A stretch of 64,000 bases of DNA from assembly GCF_020990385.1 (NCBI RefSeq), contig NZ_CP087598.1, forward strand, positions 1,718,001 to 1,782,000. Direction: 5' to 3'. This document shows positions 9,152-19,187 of this stretch, in pieces. Position 1 is the first letter of the stretch; each line of letters starts with the position of its first letter. Below the pieces are notes generated by a model. That model made no database searches and was not told the origin of the DNA. It saw nothing but the letters and a program-made list of their open reading frames with translations. Made by a program: the position numbers and the translations under genes. The DNA is from Paracoccus sp. MA. GTDB lineage: Bacteria > Pseudomonadota > Alphaproteobacteria > Rhodobacterales > Rhodobacteraceae.

Positions 9152-9863
9152 TGTGCTCTCCTTCCTCGCCAAGCTCGTGGCGGCGATGCTGCAACCAGAT
9201 CAGCCGCGTCTGGGCATAACTATCGGCGCTTTCGTGCAGGATGGAATCGACGGAATCGCCGAAACGGCCCCGTTCACCGGCTTTTGAGGCGACCCGCGCC
9301 CCCATGCCGATCAGATACTGGTCGCGGTTCAGCCAGCCGCGCATCGGGTCAAGCACCAGATCGGCCACCCGCCCGGCCGCGTCGCGCGTCGTCGAAGGCC
9401 CGATCAGCGGCAGCTCCAGATAGGCCCCCTCGCCCATGCCCCAGACGGCCAGCGTCTCGCCGAAATCCGTGTCTTCCTCGGGCAGGGCGAAATCCTTGCC
9501 CGCCGGGTCCAGGAAGCCGGCCAGCCCCAGCGTCGAATTCACCAGAAAGCGAAAGCTCGTCCGCACCGCCGGCGCCGGCCTGCCTTGCAGAAGGTGGTTC
9601 GCCGCCTTGCCGGGCAGCGCGAGGTTCGACCCGAAATTCCCAACGGCCTCAAGGGCATGGCTGCCCAATCCGTCGTCGCCTTCGCCCGCCATGCCCGCGC
9701 CCAGCGGCTTGACCACCCGCGCATCGAGCCCGCGGTTGAAGGCATGGATCTTGCGGTTCATCGGCTCATAGGGATCGTTGATGCCCTCGGCACCGCGATC
9801 CGCAGAACAGGCCGCCAGAATCGCGGTGACGAAAAGAAGCATTGAAAAATTCCGCGCGGGCAA
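9132..9863 (-). CDS. mlaA: MlaA (VacJ) outer-membrane lipoprotein
   Basis: MlaA sits in the outer membrane with porins and removes phospholipid from the outer leaflet. The 243 residues begin with a lipoprotein signal ending ILAAC, giving lipidated C19, then the VacJ core begins with NDPYEPMNRKIHAFNRGLD and includes LVNSTLGLAGFLDPA. The gene runs into mlaC with a short overlap, so the two probably form one transcript. The start at 9863 gives a plausible signal peptide; an internal ATG at codon 8 is the alternative. Confidence 0.93.
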   Translation of the reverse strand: MPARNFSMLLFVTAILAACSADRGAEGINDPYEPMNRKIHAFNRGLDARVVKPLGAGMAGEGDDGLGSHALEAVGNFGSNLALPGKAANHLLQGRPAPAVRTSFRFLVNSTLGLAGFLDPAGKDFALPEEDTDFGETLAVWGMGEGAYLELPLIGPSTTRDAAGRVADLVLDPMRGWLNRDQYLIGMGARVASKAGERGRFGDSVDSILHESADSYAQTRLIWLQHRRHELGEEGEHIDPYAE

Positions 9864-10022
9864 GCTTTTGGTAACCTTCCGTGGCTATGACCTGTCAAGG
9901 CGGCGACGATTCGCCTCGGCGGGACCGGGGGTGGCGAGCGGACTGTTTCACGGCCGCGCTTTGGGATATGCGCTGGAACGATTCCGGGCAAGCCCGGACA
10001 GGTTGACGAGGAAGGAACCGGC

Positions 10023-11765
10023 ATGGCCTTGCCGCCGACGCGACATGACGGCCAGAAAGAGCTGAAATCCGCCCGGGGCAGGGCCTGGCAGCTTTACGCC
10101 TTTGTCGGCCTGTTCTCGTTCGCGGTGAACATGCTGATGCTGACCGGGCCGCTTTTCATGATGCAGGTCTATGACCGGGTCCTGGCCAGCCGCTCGGTCG
10201 AGACGCTGACTGCGCTGTTCCTGCTGGTGGTCTTCCTGTTCACCCTGATGGGGGTGATCGACCTGGCGCGCAACCGCGTCATGTCCCGCATCGCCGCCCG
10301 TTTCCAGGAACGGATGGAGGGCCGCGTCTTCACCGCCGCGCTTCAGGACGGCCAGGCCGCCGGCTCGGACCTGGTGGTGCGCGGCGGGATGCGCGATCTC
10401 GAGGCGGTGCAGCGGCTGATCGCCTCGCCGGTGCTGATGGCGCTGTTCGACCTGCCCTGGGCGCCGTTCTTCCTGGCGGCGGTCTTCCTTTTCCACCCCC
10501 TGCTGGGCGCGGTGGCGACGGCGGGCCTGGCGGTGCTGGTCGGCGCGACGCTGCTGAACCAATGGCTCGGCCGCGACGCGCTGCAGCAGGCGGCCATCGC
10601 CAGCCAGTCGGCCGAGCGCATGTCGGACCTCTATCGCGACGAGGGCGAGCTGATCGGCTCGCTCGGCATGCGGTCGGCGGCCTTCGAACGCTGGCAGGCC
10701 GCACGGGACGCCGCGACCGAAGCGGTGATGCGCGGCAACGATCGCGCCACCGGTTTCACCGTATTTTCCCGCACCTTCCGGCTGTTCCTGCAAAGCGCGA
10801 TCCTGGCCGCCGGCGCCTGGCTGGTGCTGCAGCAAGAGGTGACGCCGGGCGCGATGATCGCCTCTTCCATCCTGATGGGCCGGGCGCTCGCGCCGGTCGA
10901 GCAGGTGGTGGGCGGCTGGTCCATCGTGCAGCGCGCCCAGGACGGCTGGAGGCGGCTGGGCGAGCTGCTGTCGCGCCGGCCGCCGGTGCCGCAGCGGACC
11001 CCGCTGCCCCGCCCCGAGGCGCTGCTCGAGGTGCGCAACCTGACCGTCGCCCCTCCCGGCCAGGCCGTGGCCACGCTGCGCGGGGTCAGCTTCGACCTGG
11101 GCCCCGGCCAGGCGCTCGGCGTGATCGGCCCCTCGGGCGCCGGCAAGACGACGCTGGCCCGCGCGCTGATCGCCGCCTGGCCGGTGGCCTCCGGCTCGAT
11201 CCGCCTGGGGGGCGCGACACTCGACCAATACGACCCGGACGTGCTGGGCGGGCTGATCGGCTACCTGCCGCAGCAGGTCACGCTGTTCGACGGCACCATT
11301 GCCGAGAACATCGCCCGGCTTTCCCCCGAACCCGATCCGCAGCGCGTCGTCGCCGCAGCCATGGCGGCGGCCGCGCATCGGATGATCCTGGACCTGCCGC
11401 AGGGCTATGACACCAGGGTCAGCCAGACCGGCGGCCGGCTGTCGGGCGGCCAGATCCAGCGCATCGGCCTGGCCCGGGCGCTCTATGCCGATCCGGTGAT
11501 CTTCGTGCTGGACGAGCCGAACTCGAATCTCGACAACGAGGGCTCCACGGCGCTGAATCTGGCGATCCGCAACATCAAGGCGCGCGGCGGCGCCGTCATC
11601 ATCATGGCGCATCGCCCGGCCGCGATCAGTGAATGCGAAATGCTGCTGGTGATGGATCAGGGCCTGCGCCGCGCCTTCGGCCCGCGCGACGAGGTGCTGA
11701 AATCTCTGGTCCGGAATGCCGACCAGATCGTCCGCGCCCAGGGCCAAGGCGGAGGCGTGACATGA
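10023..11765 (+). CDS. Type I secretion ABC transporter (PrtD/HlyB-like, no C39 domain)
   Basis: This inner-membrane ABC exporter would energise secretion of proteins with C-terminal signals such as RTX proteins. The 580 residues have an N-terminal half of about six transmembrane helices and a C-terminal ATPase with Walker A GPSGAGKT at 369-376, signature LSGGQIQR and Walker B VIFVLDEP. There is no N-terminal C39 or C39-like peptidase domain, as in PrtD/RsaD-type systems. Its stop overlaps the ATG of the membrane-fusion gene (ATGA). No TolC-like gene and no substrate gene are adjacent. Candidate substrates are the RTX proteins near 48.8 and 63.5 kb, which is inference. Confidence 0.93.
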   Translation: MALPPTRHDGQKELKSARGRAWQLYAFVGLFSFAVNMLMLTGPLFMMQVYDRVLASRSVETLTALFLLVVFLFTLMGVIDLARNRVMSRIAARFQERMEGRVFTAALQDGQAAGSDLVVRGGMRDLEAVQRLIASPVLMALFDLPWAPFFLAAVFLFHPLLGAVATAGLAVLVGATLLNQWLGRDALQQAAIASQSAERMSDLYRDEGELIGSLGMRSAAFERWQAARDAATEAVMRGNDRATGFTVFSRTFRLFLQSAILAAGAWLVLQQEVTPGAMIASSILMGRALAPVEQVVGGWSIVQRAQDGWRRLGELLSRRPPVPQRTPLPRPEALLEVRNLTVAPPGQAVATLRGVSFDLGPGQALGVIGPSGAGKTTLARALIAAWPVASGSIRLGGATLDQYDPDVLGGLIGYLPQQVTLFDGTIAENIARLSPEPDPQRVVAAAMAAAAHRMILDLPQGYDTRVSQTGGRLSGGQIQRIGLARALYADPVIFVLDEPNSNLDNEGSTALNLAIRNIKARGGAVIIMAHRPAAISECEMLLVMDQGLRRAFGPRDEVLKSLVRNADQIVRAQGQGGGVT

Positions 11766-13189
11766 CCGATCCCAGCGAGCTTGGCCGCGCCCCGGTCGAA
11801 AAGCTGTCGCCCCCGACGGCCGGCCGCGAGGCCCCGCCGCGCTTCCGCGCCCGCCGTGCAGAAAGCCCGGCCCCGCCGCCAGCGCCGGTCCGCAAGCGTC
11901 CGGAGTGGTCGGCGCGCGGACCGGTGCTGCTGGGGCTGCTGGCCCTGCTGGTGCTGATCGGCGGCTTCGGGCTCTGGGCCTGGACGGCGCGGATCGCCGG
12001 CGCCGTGGTCGCCCCCGGCCAGGTCGAGGTCGAACAGCGCCGCCAGATCGTCCAGCATCCGGATGGCGGGGTGGTCGCCGAAATCCTGATCCAGGACGGC
12101 GAAAGCGTGAGCGCCGGACAGCCGCTGATCCGGCTGGACGGCGCGCTGCTGAATACCGAGCTGGCCATCGTCGAAGGGCAGTATTTCGAGATCCTCGCCC
12201 GCCGCGGCCGGCTCGAGGCCGAGCGGGCTGACGGCAAGCAGATCGCCTTTCCGCCCGACCTGATCGAAGCCGCCGCGAAGCGCCCCGAGCTGAAGGCGCT
12301 GATGGACGGGCAGTCGAGCCTGTTCCTGGCCCGGCTCGATACGCTCGAGCAGTCGCTCGGCCAGCTGGCGAAACAGGCCGAGCAGATCCAGTCGCAGATC
12401 GGCGGGGTGGATGCCCAGAGCCAGGCGCTGCAGCAGCAGAGGGGCTTCATCGCGCAAGAGCTGCGCGACCAGCGCTCGCTGCTGGAAAAGGGCCTGGCGC
12501 AGGCGCCGCGCGTGCTGGCGCTCGAACGCGAGGCGGCGCGGCTCGACGGGCTGCTGGGCGAGGCGACCGCCACGCGCGCCCGCGCCGTGACCCAGCTGGC
12601 CGAGATCGACCTGTCGCGGCTGGAAAAGACCGCAACCCGCCGCGAGGCGGCCGAGACCGAACTGCGCGAGCTCGGCTATCGCGAACTGGAACTGGCCGAA
12701 CGGCGCCGCTCGCTGCTCGAGCAGATCACCCGGCTGGAAATCCGCGCCCCGGTCTCGGGCGTGGTGCAGGAACTGCAGATCACCACGCCGCGCTCGGTGA
12801 TCCGGCCGGCGGACCCGATCATGTTCCTGATCCCCCAGGACCGCCCGCTGGTGGTGGGGGCCCGCATCGCCCCGATCAATATCGACGAGGTCCATCCCGG
12901 ACAGCAGGTGGCGCTGCGCTTCTCGTCCTTCTCGTCGCGCACCACGCCCGAGATCGACGGCACGCTCAGCCGGGTTTCCGCCGACACGCTGATCGACCAG
13001 GCCACCCATGTGCCCTATTATCGGGCCGAGGTGACCATCCCCGCCGCCGAGGCCGAAAAGCTCCAGGGGCTGGAACTGGTGCCCGGCATGCCGGTCGAGG
13101 TCTATATCCAGACCGGCGACCGCAGCCCGATGGCCTACCTGGTGAAGCCGCTGTCGGACTATTTCACCCGCGCCTTCCGCGAGAACTGA
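11762..13189 (+). CDS. Type I secretion membrane-fusion (HlyD-family) protein
   Basis: This periplasmic adaptor bridges the ABC exporter to an outer-membrane TolC channel. The 475 residues have a Pro/Arg-rich cytoplasmic N-terminus, one transmembrane helix near 53-76, a lipoyl-like half beginning near 83, a long helical hairpin rich in Gln/Glu/Arg (about 135-315), and a beta-barrel domain containing [10 protein letters not shown]. The chosen ATG at 11762 overlaps the stop of the ABC gene by 4 bp; the frame is open upstream but overlaps the ABC coding sequence. It is clearly the partner of that exporter. Confidence 0.93.
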   Translation: MTDPSELGRAPVEKLSPPTAGREAPPRFRARRAESPAPPPAPVRKRPEWSARGPVLLGLLALLVLIGGFGLWAWTARIAGAVVAPGQVEVEQRRQIVQHPDGGVVAEILIQDGESVSAGQPLIRLDGALLNTELAIVEGQYFEILARRGRLEAERADGKQIAFPPDLIEAAAKRPELKALMDGQSSLFLARLDTLEQSLGQLAKQAEQIQSQIGGVDAQSQALQQQRGFIAQELRDQRSLLEKGLAQAPRVLALEREAARLDGLLGEATATRARAVTQLAEIDLSRLEKTATRREAAETELRELGYRELELAERRRSLLEQITRLEIRAPVSGVVQELQITTPRSVIRPADPIMFLIPQDRPLVVGARIAPINIDEVHPGQQVALRFSSFSSRTTPEIDGTLSRVSADTLIDQATHVPYYRAEVTIPAAEAEKLQGLELVPGMPVEVYIQTGDRSPMAYLVKPLSDYFTRAFREN

Positions 13190-13517
13190 CAGGATCGCCC
13201 GCGGCAGCCTCCCCGCTTCTTTCTTGTCCAAATATCCCGGGGGAGTCGCGCCGCGGCGCGACGGGGGCAGAGCCTCCTTTGCCACGCCTCCGGCACAGGG
13301 GCCGCTGCCGCAAAGGCGCCGATCCGGCCTGCGCGAGACCCGGGGCAGGTCCACCCCCCGCCGCAGCGAATGGTGGGCATGGGACGATGCCTGGACCCGG
13401 TCAGGCGGCGCCTTGACCCCGCAACGCCTCCCGGGGCCGGTCGGTCGCAGGCCCGGGGCCAGCGATCCGGGCCAGGACGATCCCGGCCGAAAGCGGATGC
13501 GCGCCGGCCGCGATGCT
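13190..13517. other. Gene-free region with a dispersed repeat
   Basis: This 328-bp gap between the HlyD-type gene and the convergent argF end has no convincing gene. Near its left end it carries a copy of the TTCTTTCTTGTCCAAATATC repeat also found before allA, followed by a GC-rich inverted segment (GTCGCGCCGCGGCGCGAC). The rest is unassigned GC-rich sequence. Confidence 0.6.
13217..13243 (+). repeat. Dispersed intergenic repeat, copy 1
   Basis: The core TTCTTTCTTGTCCAAATATC followed by CCGGGGG is identical over 27 bp to the copy at 31298-31324. Both copies are followed by G-rich sequence with a GGGGGCAG motif and lie at gene ends. Confidence 0.8.
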
Positions 13518-14444
13518 CTACAGGCCCAGGCACCAGCGCATGATGGCCTTTTGCGCATGCAGCCGGTTCTCGGCCTCGTCGAAGATGACCGAGTTCGGCC
13601 CGTCCATCACCGCGCTGGTCGCCTCGTCGTCGCGATGCGCCGGCAGGCAATGCATGAACAGCGCATCCGGCTTGGCCCGCGCCATCAGCGCCTCGTTCAC
13701 CTGATAGGGGCGCAGCTGGTTGTGCCGCCGTTCGCGCGCCGATTGCGGATCATGCATCGACACCCAGGTATCGGTCACCACCAGATCGGCGCCCTCGACC
13801 GCCCGCATCGGATCGCGCTCGATCTGCACCTGCACCCCCTGGGCGCGGGCGAATTCCACCGCCTCGCGTTCGGGGTCGAGCGTGGGCGGGCCGGTGAAGG
13901 TGAAGTCATAGCCGAACTGGCCGGCGGCATGGATCATCGAGCAGCAGACATTGTTGCCGTCGCCCGACCAGACCACCTTGCGCCCGGCGATGGGCCCGCG
14001 ATGCTCCTCGAAAGTCATCACATCGGCCATGATCTGGCAGGGATGGGTGCGGTTGGTCAGGCCGTTGATCACCGGGACGCTGGCATGCTCGGCCATTTCC
14101 AGCAGCGTCGCCTCTTCGAAGGTGCGGATCATGATCAGGTCGACATAGCGCGACAGCACCCGGGCGGTGTCGGCGATGGTCTCGCCATGGCCCAGCTGCA
14201 TCTCCTTGCCCGACAGCACCATGGTCTGGCCGCCCATCTGCCGCACGCCCAGGTCGAAACTGACGCGGGTCCGGGTCGAGGGCTTTTCGAAGATCAGCGC
14301 CACCATGCGGTTCCTGAGCGGCAGATCGGCATCGGGCGTTCCCTTGGGCTGGCCGTTGCGCGCGTCCTTCATCCGGCGCGCGGTGTCGATCATGCCGCGC
14401 AGATCTGCCTTGTCGGTGGTATGGATGTCGAGGAAACTGTTCAT
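13518..14444 (-). CDS. argF: Ornithine carbamoyltransferase ArgF
   Basis: ArgF transfers a carbamoyl group from carbamoyl phosphate to ornithine to give citrulline in arginine synthesis. The 308 residues carry the carbamoyl-phosphate motif STRTR at 56-60, the HPCQIMAD segment, and the ornithine-loop HCLPAHR near the C-terminus. The start is at ATG 14444 ([14 protein letters not shown]); the longer frame adds ten residues without family support. It is the last gene of argD-GNAT-argF. An anabolic rather than catabolic role is inferred from argD. Confidence 0.97.
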   Translation of the reverse strand: MNSFLDIHTTDKADLRGMIDTARRMKDARNGQPKGTPDADLPLRNRMVALIFEKPSTRTRVSFDLGVRQMGGQTMVLSGKEMQLGHGETIADTARVLSRYVDLIMIRTFEEATLLEMAEHASVPVINGLTNRTHPCQIMADVMTFEEHRGPIAGRKVVWSGDGNNVCCSMIHAAGQFGYDFTFTGPPTLDPEREAVEFARAQGVQVQIERDPMRAVEGADLVVTDTWVSMHDPQSARERRHNQLRPYQVNEALMARAKPDALFMHCLPAHRDDEATSAVMDGPNSVIFDEAENRLHAQKAIMRWCLGL

Positions 14445-14541
14445 CTTTGACTGTCTTTCGCATTGATCCGGCAAGCAAGCCGCTTTGCCGAACGGAGGTC
14501 AAGGCCCAAGGCCCGGTGTCGCGGCGGAATTCGACGCAACC

Positions 14542-15018
14542 TCATCGGTGCCGGGTCATGACGCGGGCCAGGGTTCCCTCCTCGGCGGGACGCAGCTCTT
14601 CGCCGCGAAAGCCTGCCTTCCCATAGGCCCGGATCGCACGCAGGTTGTCGGGCTCGGGGTCGATGACCAGCACCGGCGCCTCGGCCAGCAGCCGGTCGCC
14701 CAGGGCACGCAGCCAGGCGCCGCCATGGCCGAAACCCGCGGGACCGGAAAAGCAGTCGATCGCCAGCGCATCGGCCGGCAGGCCGGCGAAATGCGGCGCG
14801 CCCCAGTGATGCGCCGGGTAGAATTGCGCATAGGCGATGGGCGCGCCGTCCAGCAGGGCCAGCCATTGCCGCATGGCCGGCTCCTCCAGATCCTCCTCGA
14901 TCCCGGCCAGCTGCTCCTCGGCGCCGCGCCACCAGCGCGCCACCTCGGGCAGGCGCAGCCAATCCGCCAGCATGGGCAGATCGGCGCGCGTCACCGGTCG
15001 GAAGCCGAACCTATCCAT
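14542..15018 (-). CDS. GNAT acetyltransferase, AAC(6')-like, in the arginine operon
   Basis: The 158-residue protein begins with FRPVTRADLPMLADWLRLPE and has WWRGAEEQ, FGHGGAWLRALGDRLL and PEPDNLRAIRAYGKAGF. These fit the aminoglycoside 6'-N-acetyltransferase-like branch of GNAT enzymes (Acetyltransf_8 type), which use acetyl-CoA. The true substrate is unknown; resistance should not be assumed. Its start overlaps the argD stop by 8 bp and argF follows 97 bp later, so it is embedded in an arginine operon. It might act on an arginine-pathway amine, but that is inference. Confidence 0.85.
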   Translation of the reverse strand: MDRFGFRPVTRADLPMLADWLRLPEVARWWRGAEEQLAGIEEDLEEPAMRQWLALLDGAPIAYAQFYPAHHWGAPHFAGLPADALAIDCFSGPAGFGHGGAWLRALGDRLLAEAPVLVIDPEPDNLRAIRAYGKAGFRGEELRPAEEGTLARVMTRHR

Positions 15019-16183
15019 CGATCCTGCTGGCCGCCCGGTCGAGCCGGGCGACCGCCTCGGCGATTTCCTCGTCCGAGATGGTCAGCGGCGGCAGCAGCCG
15101 CAGCGTGTCGTCGGCCGCGGCCACGGTCAGGATATGCTCGGCATAGCCGGCCTTGACCACCTCGCCCGGCGCGACCTTGCATTTCAGCCCCAGCATCAGC
15201 CCCTGGCCGCGCACGAAGTCGAAGACATCGGGATGCGCCGCCACCAGCCCCTCGAGCTTCTGGCGAAACAGCGCGGCCTTGCGGTTCACCTCGGCCAGAA
15301 ATTCGGGCGCGGCGACGATCTGCATCACCTTGGCGCCCACCGCGCAGGCCAGGGGATTGCCGCCATAGGTCGAGCCATGCGTGCCCACCGCCATGCCGGC
15401 GGCGGCCTTTTCCGTGGCCAGCACCGCGCCCAGCGGGAAGCCGCCGCCGATGCCCTTGGCGACCATCATGATGTCGGGGGCGATGCCGGCATATTCATGC
15501 GCGAACAGCTTGCCGGTGCGGCCCATGCCCGACTGCACCTCGTCCAGCACCAGCAGCGCGCCGGTCCGGTCGCACAGCGCGCGGATCGCCGCCAGGTCGG
15601 CATCGGGCAGCGGGCGGATGCCGCCCTCGCCCTGCACCGGCTCCAGCATGACGGCAGCGGTGCGGTCCGAGATCGCCGCCTTCAGCGCCTCCATGTCGCC
15701 CCAGGGCAATTGCCGGAAGCCGGGCATCAGCGGGCCGAAGCCCTTGACCATCTTTTCCGAACCCGCCGCCGCGATGGCGCCGGTCGAGCGGCCGTGAAAG
15801 GCACCCTCGAAGGTCAGGATCTCGTAGCGGTCGGGATCGCCCTGCTCGCTCCAATACTTGCGCACCATCTTGATCGCCAGCTCCGCGGCCTCGGTGCCGG
15901 AATTGGTGATGAAGGCGGTGTCGGCGAAGGTATGCTCGACCAGCAGGTCCGCCAGCTTCTCCTGCTCGGGGATCTGGTAGAGGTTCGAGACATGCCAGAT
16001 GCGGTTCGCCTGCTCGGTCAGCGCGGCGACCAGGTCGGGATTGGCGTGACCCAGCGCGTTCACGGCGATGCCGGCGCCAAGGTCCAGATATCGCGTCCCG
16101 TCCGTCGCGATGGCCCAGGAGCCCTCGCCCCGCTCGAAGGCGATGGGGGCGCGGTTATAGGTCGGCAGGACGTGCGAAATCAT
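15011..16183 (-). CDS. argD: Acetylornithine aminotransferase ArgD
   Basis: ArgD is a PLP-dependent class III aminotransferase converting N-acetylglutamate semialdehyde to N-acetylornithine, and often serves lysine synthesis too. The 390 residues show the cofactor-binding NSGTEAAELAIK segment, the LVLDEVQSGMGRTG motif with its PLP aspartate-type contact, and the Schiff-base lysine K243 in VAKGIGGGFPLGA. It heads the argD-GNAT-argF operon and overlaps the GNAT gene. Length and motifs match the family well. Confidence 0.96.
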   Translation of the reverse strand: MISHVLPTYNRAPIAFERGEGSWAIATDGTRYLDLGAGIAVNALGHANPDLVAALTEQANRIWHVSNLYQIPEQEKLADLLVEHTFADTAFITNSGTEAAELAIKMVRKYWSEQGDPDRYEILTFEGAFHGRSTGAIAAAGSEKMVKGFGPLMPGFRQLPWGDMEALKAAISDRTAAVMLEPVQGEGGIRPLPDADLAAIRALCDRTGALLVLDEVQSGMGRTGKLFAHEYAGIAPDIMMVAKGIGGGFPLGAVLATEKAAAGMAVGTHGSTYGGNPLACAVGAKVMQIVAAPEFLAEVNRKAALFRQKLEGLVAAHPDVFDFVRGQGLMLGLKCKVAPGEVVKAGYAEHILTVAAADDTLRLLPPLTISDEEIAEAVARLDRAASRIDG

Positions 16184-16355
16184 GGAGTTACCCTCTCTGG
16201 GAACGGCCGCGCGGCGGCACCATGGCTGACGGAAAGACGGAAAGGCAGGCGGGATCGGACGTTGAAGGCGTCAACGTCGGGGACGGGCGATATGGGCGGT
16301 CCGGGCGATCATGCCCGTCGCATAGCGCGGATGCGCGCCCCGTGCAACGGAGATT

Positions 16356-17177
16356 TCAGGGCTTCATGCGGTAGCCGGTGGCCAGCCAGCGCCAGGCGGT
16401 GAACAGCACCAGCGCCACGGTCAGCGCGCAGACCGCCAGCCCGCGCAGCACCGGCGCGTCGGAAACCCCGGCGATGCCGTAGCGCGCGCCGTCGATCAGG
16501 TAGAAGATCGGGTTCCAATGCGCCAGCGCCCGGAACGGCTCGGGCAGCGCCTCGACGGAATAGAAGGTGCCCGACAGGAAGGACAGCGGCGTCACGATGA
16601 AATTGGTGATCACCGCCATCTGGTCGAATTTCTGCGCCACGATCCCGGCCAGAAGCCCCAGCCCGCCCATCAGCAGCGCGCCCAAGACCACGAAACCCAG
16701 CGCCCAGACCGGATGCGCCACCCCCTGCCCGATCACCAGCGCCATGCCGGCGGCGATGGCGGCGGCGACGATCAGCGCCCGCGTCACCGCGCCGATCAGA
16801 TAGCCGGCCAGGATCTCGCCCGCCGAGAGCGGCGGCATCAGCGTGTCGACGATATTGCCCTGCATCTTGGCCGAGATGATCGACGAGGAGGTATTGGCAA
16901 AGGCGTTCTGGATCACCGTCATCATCAGGATGCCGGGACCCAGGAAGGCCAGATAGGGCAGGCCCATCACCTCGCCGCGGTTTTGCCCCAGCGCCAGGGC
17001 AAAGACGATCACGAACAGCGCCGAGGTCATCAGCGGCGCAAAGATGGTCTGCTGCCAGACGCTCATGAAGCGCATGATCTCGCGCCGGCTGAGCGTATAG
17101 AGGCCCAGCCAGTTCATCCGGCCGAAGCGGCGCACGCCCATCTGGCGGAATCCGGGGCTGGTCGGGTCGGGCTGCAT
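16356..17177 (-). CDS. ABC-2 type transporter permease
   Basis: This 273-residue integral membrane protein has about six helices and the ABC-2 family layout (MRFMSVWQQTIFAPLMTSALF, FLGPGILMMTVIQNAFANTS, LSFLSGTFYSVEALPEPFR). It resembles the NodJ/YadH-like permeases that work with a separate ATPase to export drugs or polysaccharide. No ATPase gene is adjacent, so its partner must be elsewhere. The start is ATG 17177 with GGAGCC upstream. The substrate cannot be told. It is divergent from gcrA. Confidence 0.9.
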   Translation of the reverse strand: MQPDPTSPGFRQMGVRRFGRMNWLGLYTLSRREIMRFMSVWQQTIFAPLMTSALFVIVFALALGQNRGEVMGLPYLAFLGPGILMMTVIQNAFANTSSSIISAKMQGNIVDTLMPPLSAGEILAGYLIGAVTRALIVAAAIAAGMALVIGQGVAHPVWALGFVVLGALLMGGLGLLAGIVAQKFDQMAVITNFIVTPLSFLSGTFYSVEALPEPFRALAHWNPIFYLIDGARYGIAGVSDAPVLRGLAVCALTVALVLFTAWRWLATGYRMKP

Positions 17178-17308
17178 CGGGGCTCCTTGAATTTGCGGGC
17201 TCGGATGGGTAAATCTGGCTATCCCCGGATTTAAGGCCGGGTCTTGCGGAATTGAAGCCACTAGCACGAAGAGCGCCGGGACGCATCCCGGTGCATGAAA
17301 GGCAAGCC

Positions 17309-17914
17309 ATGTCCTGGACCGACGAGCGCGTCGAGACGTTGAAACGCATGTGGGCCGAGGGCCAGTCGGCCAGCCAGATCGCCAAGGAGCTGGGCGGCGT
17401 GACCCGGAACGCGGTGATCGGCAAGGTCCACCGCCTGGGCCTGTCGAATCGCACCGAGGACGGCGCGGATCCGGCGCCCGACCCCGTCGCCAAACCCGCA
17501 CCCGCCGCAGCGGCGCCCGAGCCGAAGCCCGCGGCGGCGGCCCAGCCGGCGCCCGCACCCGAACCGAAGCCCGCGGCAGCCGCCGCACCCGAGCCGGTGC
17601 CCGAACCCGCGCCGCAGCCCGCCAGCTTCAACCGCCGGCCCATCGTGCCGGCCGGCCAGCCGCTGCCGCCGCAGCCCTCGGCCAACGAGATCAGCCCCGA
17701 GGCGCTGGCCTCGGTCCGCGAGGTCGAGAAGCGCGCGCGCAAGCTGACGCTGATGGAGCTGACCGAGCGCACCTGCAAATGGCCGATCGGCGACCCGGCG
17801 ACCGACAAGTTCTGGTTCTGCGGCCTGCCCTCGATGCCCGGCAAGCCCTATTGCGAGGCGCATGTCGGCGTGGCCTTCCAGCCGATGAGCGCCCGTCGCG
17901 ACCGCAGGCGGTAG
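17309..17914 (+). CDS. gcrA: Cell-cycle regulator GcrA
   Basis: GcrA binds DNA containing methylated GANTC sites and RNA polymerase sigma-70, linking CcrM methylation to transcription. The 201 residues begin MSWTDERVETLKRMWAEGQS, the N-terminal helix-turn-helix (QSASQIAKELGGVTRNAVIG). A long Ala/Pro/Glu linker with PEPKPAAAA repeats follows (about 52-115), then the C-terminal domain with CKWPIGDPATDKFWFCG and GKPYCEAH. Start chosen at ATG 17309 with AAAGG upstream. The linker is low-complexity and probably variable between strains. ccrM lies about 11 kb downstream in the window. Confidence 0.95.
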   Translation: MSWTDERVETLKRMWAEGQSASQIAKELGGVTRNAVIGKVHRLGLSNRTEDGADPAPDPVAKPAPAAAAPEPKPAAAAQPAPAPEPKPAAAAAPEPVPEPAPQPASFNRRPIVPAGQPLPPQPSANEISPEALASVREVEKRARKLTLMELTERTCKWPIGDPATDKFWFCGLPSMPGKPYCEAHVGVAFQPMSARRDRRR

Positions 17915-18358
17915 GTGGCCGGCTTTCCCCGGCTGGCCGCGCTGGCGGTGACGCTGGACGGCCGGGGCGATGCGGCCCGCGTCCTGCTGGTGCAGCGCCG
18001 AAACCCGCCCGATGCCGGGCTCTGGGGTTTTCCCGGCGGCCATGTCGAGCCCGGGGAAACCGCGCTGCAGGCCGCCGCCCGCGAGCTGGCCGAGGAAACC
18101 GGCGTCATCGCCCGGCCAAGGGCCTATATCGACAATATCGACGTGATCGAACACGGGGCCGATGGCGCCCTGCGCTTTCATTTCCTGCTGGCCGCGGTGC
18201 GCTGCGACTATGTCTCGGGCGTGCCGGTGGCGGCGGATGACGCGCTGGATGCGCGCTGGGTCTCGGTCGAGGAGATCCGCAGCGCCGCCCTGCCGCTCAG
18301 CGCGCGGGTGGCCGATACGGTGGCCAAGGCGCTGCGGCTGGAGCGGCTGGGCGGCTGA
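17915..18358 (+). CDS. NUDIX hydrolase
   Basis: This 147-residue protein has a clear NUDIX box ([20 protein letters not shown], then TGV), where the glutamates bind Mg2+ to hydrolyse a nucleoside diphosphate linked to another group. It is of the small ADP-ribose/8-oxo-dGTP type, but the substrate cannot be assigned. The start is GTG immediately after the gcrA stop, so it is probably translated by coupling. Its last ~150 bp overlap the 3' end of the convergent membrane-protein gene. Confidence 0.88.
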   Translation: MAGFPRLAALAVTLDGRGDAARVLLVQRRNPPDAGLWGFPGGHVEPGETALQAAARELAEETGVIARPRAYIDNIDVIEHGADGALRFHFLLAAVRCDYVSGVPVAADDALDARWVSVEEIRSAALPLSARVADTVAKALRLERLGG

Positions 18359-18990
18359 CCGGCCCCCTGCCGGTCCGGCCGCGCGAAACAGGCCACCGCC
18401 TGCACCAGCAGGACCGCCAGGCCCAGTTCCAGCAATTCCTCGAACCGGTCGGCCAGCGCCCCCTGCCCGGGCTGCAGCATGATGCCGAAACCCGCCAGCT
18501 TGCGGTCCAGCCCGTCCAGCGATTTCGAGACCACCAGCAGCAGCGCCGCGCCGCCGACCAGCCAGCATGTCGTGTCGCCCGCGCGCAGGCCGCGCCACCA
18601 GCGCGGCAGGTTCAGGACCAGCAGCCGCCACCCGCAAAGCAGGATCAGAGCCACCGCCGCCGCACCGACGGCCTTTTCCCAGACCGGCGCCCCGCCGCTG
18701 TAAAGCCGCAGCTGCAGCAGCCCCTCGGTCGTGAATTGCTTGTCGAAATCCAGCTCGCGCATCGCCATCAGCAGCAGGATTGCCGGGATGTGCCAATGCC
18801 GGCGCCGCTCTCGCCCCCAGGCCAGCCAGAGCAGCGCCGGCACCACCAGCAGCAGCGCGGACAGGATCTCGATGCTGTGGTCTTCCTTGAAAATCGAGGC
18901 GACCTGCGCCTGGGTTATCAGGTCCAGGCTCAACGCCAGCAGGATCAGGCCCAGCTGGCAAGAAAGCAGGGTGGCGGGTTTCAAGGTCAT
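18208..18990 (-). CDS. Polytopic membrane protein of unknown function
   Basis: I do not recognise this 260-residue protein. It has about six hydrophobic helices (for example [77 protein letters not shown]), with a conserved-looking polar stretch [18 protein letters not shown] between helices. Its last ~55 residues are Ser/Arg/Ala-rich and overlap the NUDIX gene antisense by 151 bp, so the true functional part may end near residue 205. The start at 18990 gives an N-terminal helix. Confidence 0.7.
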   Translation of the reverse strand: MTLKPATLLSCQLGLILLALSLDLITQAQVASIFKEDHSIEILSALLLVVPALLWLAWGRERRRHWHIPAILLLMAMRELDFDKQFTTEGLLQLRLYSGGAPVWEKAVGAAAVALILLCGWRLLVLNLPRWWRGLRAGDTTCWLVGGAALLLVVSKSLDGLDRKLAGFGIMLQPGQGALADRFEELLELGLAVLLVQAVACFARPDRQGAGQPPSRSSRSALATVSATRALSGRAALRISSTETQRASSASSAATGTPET

Positions 18991-19187
18991 CTGGCTCCTA
19001 ACGCGGCTGGATGCTTGGCTGGGAAACCCGGCACGACGGCCGGCACGCGGGACGCGACCATCATGAAATCGTCACCACAACGACATAATCCGCCCGGCCC
19101 GGATGCACAACCGCGCCGGCCTTTAGGCGCTGGCCTTCACCCGATCCGGGGGCTAAACACGGGCGACGAACCTTACAGGATCCGCAT

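Noticed and set aside
14542..15018. Aminoglycoside-resistance gene
   Set aside because: AAC(6')-like sequence alone does not show resistance; the arginine-operon context suggests a metabolic role.
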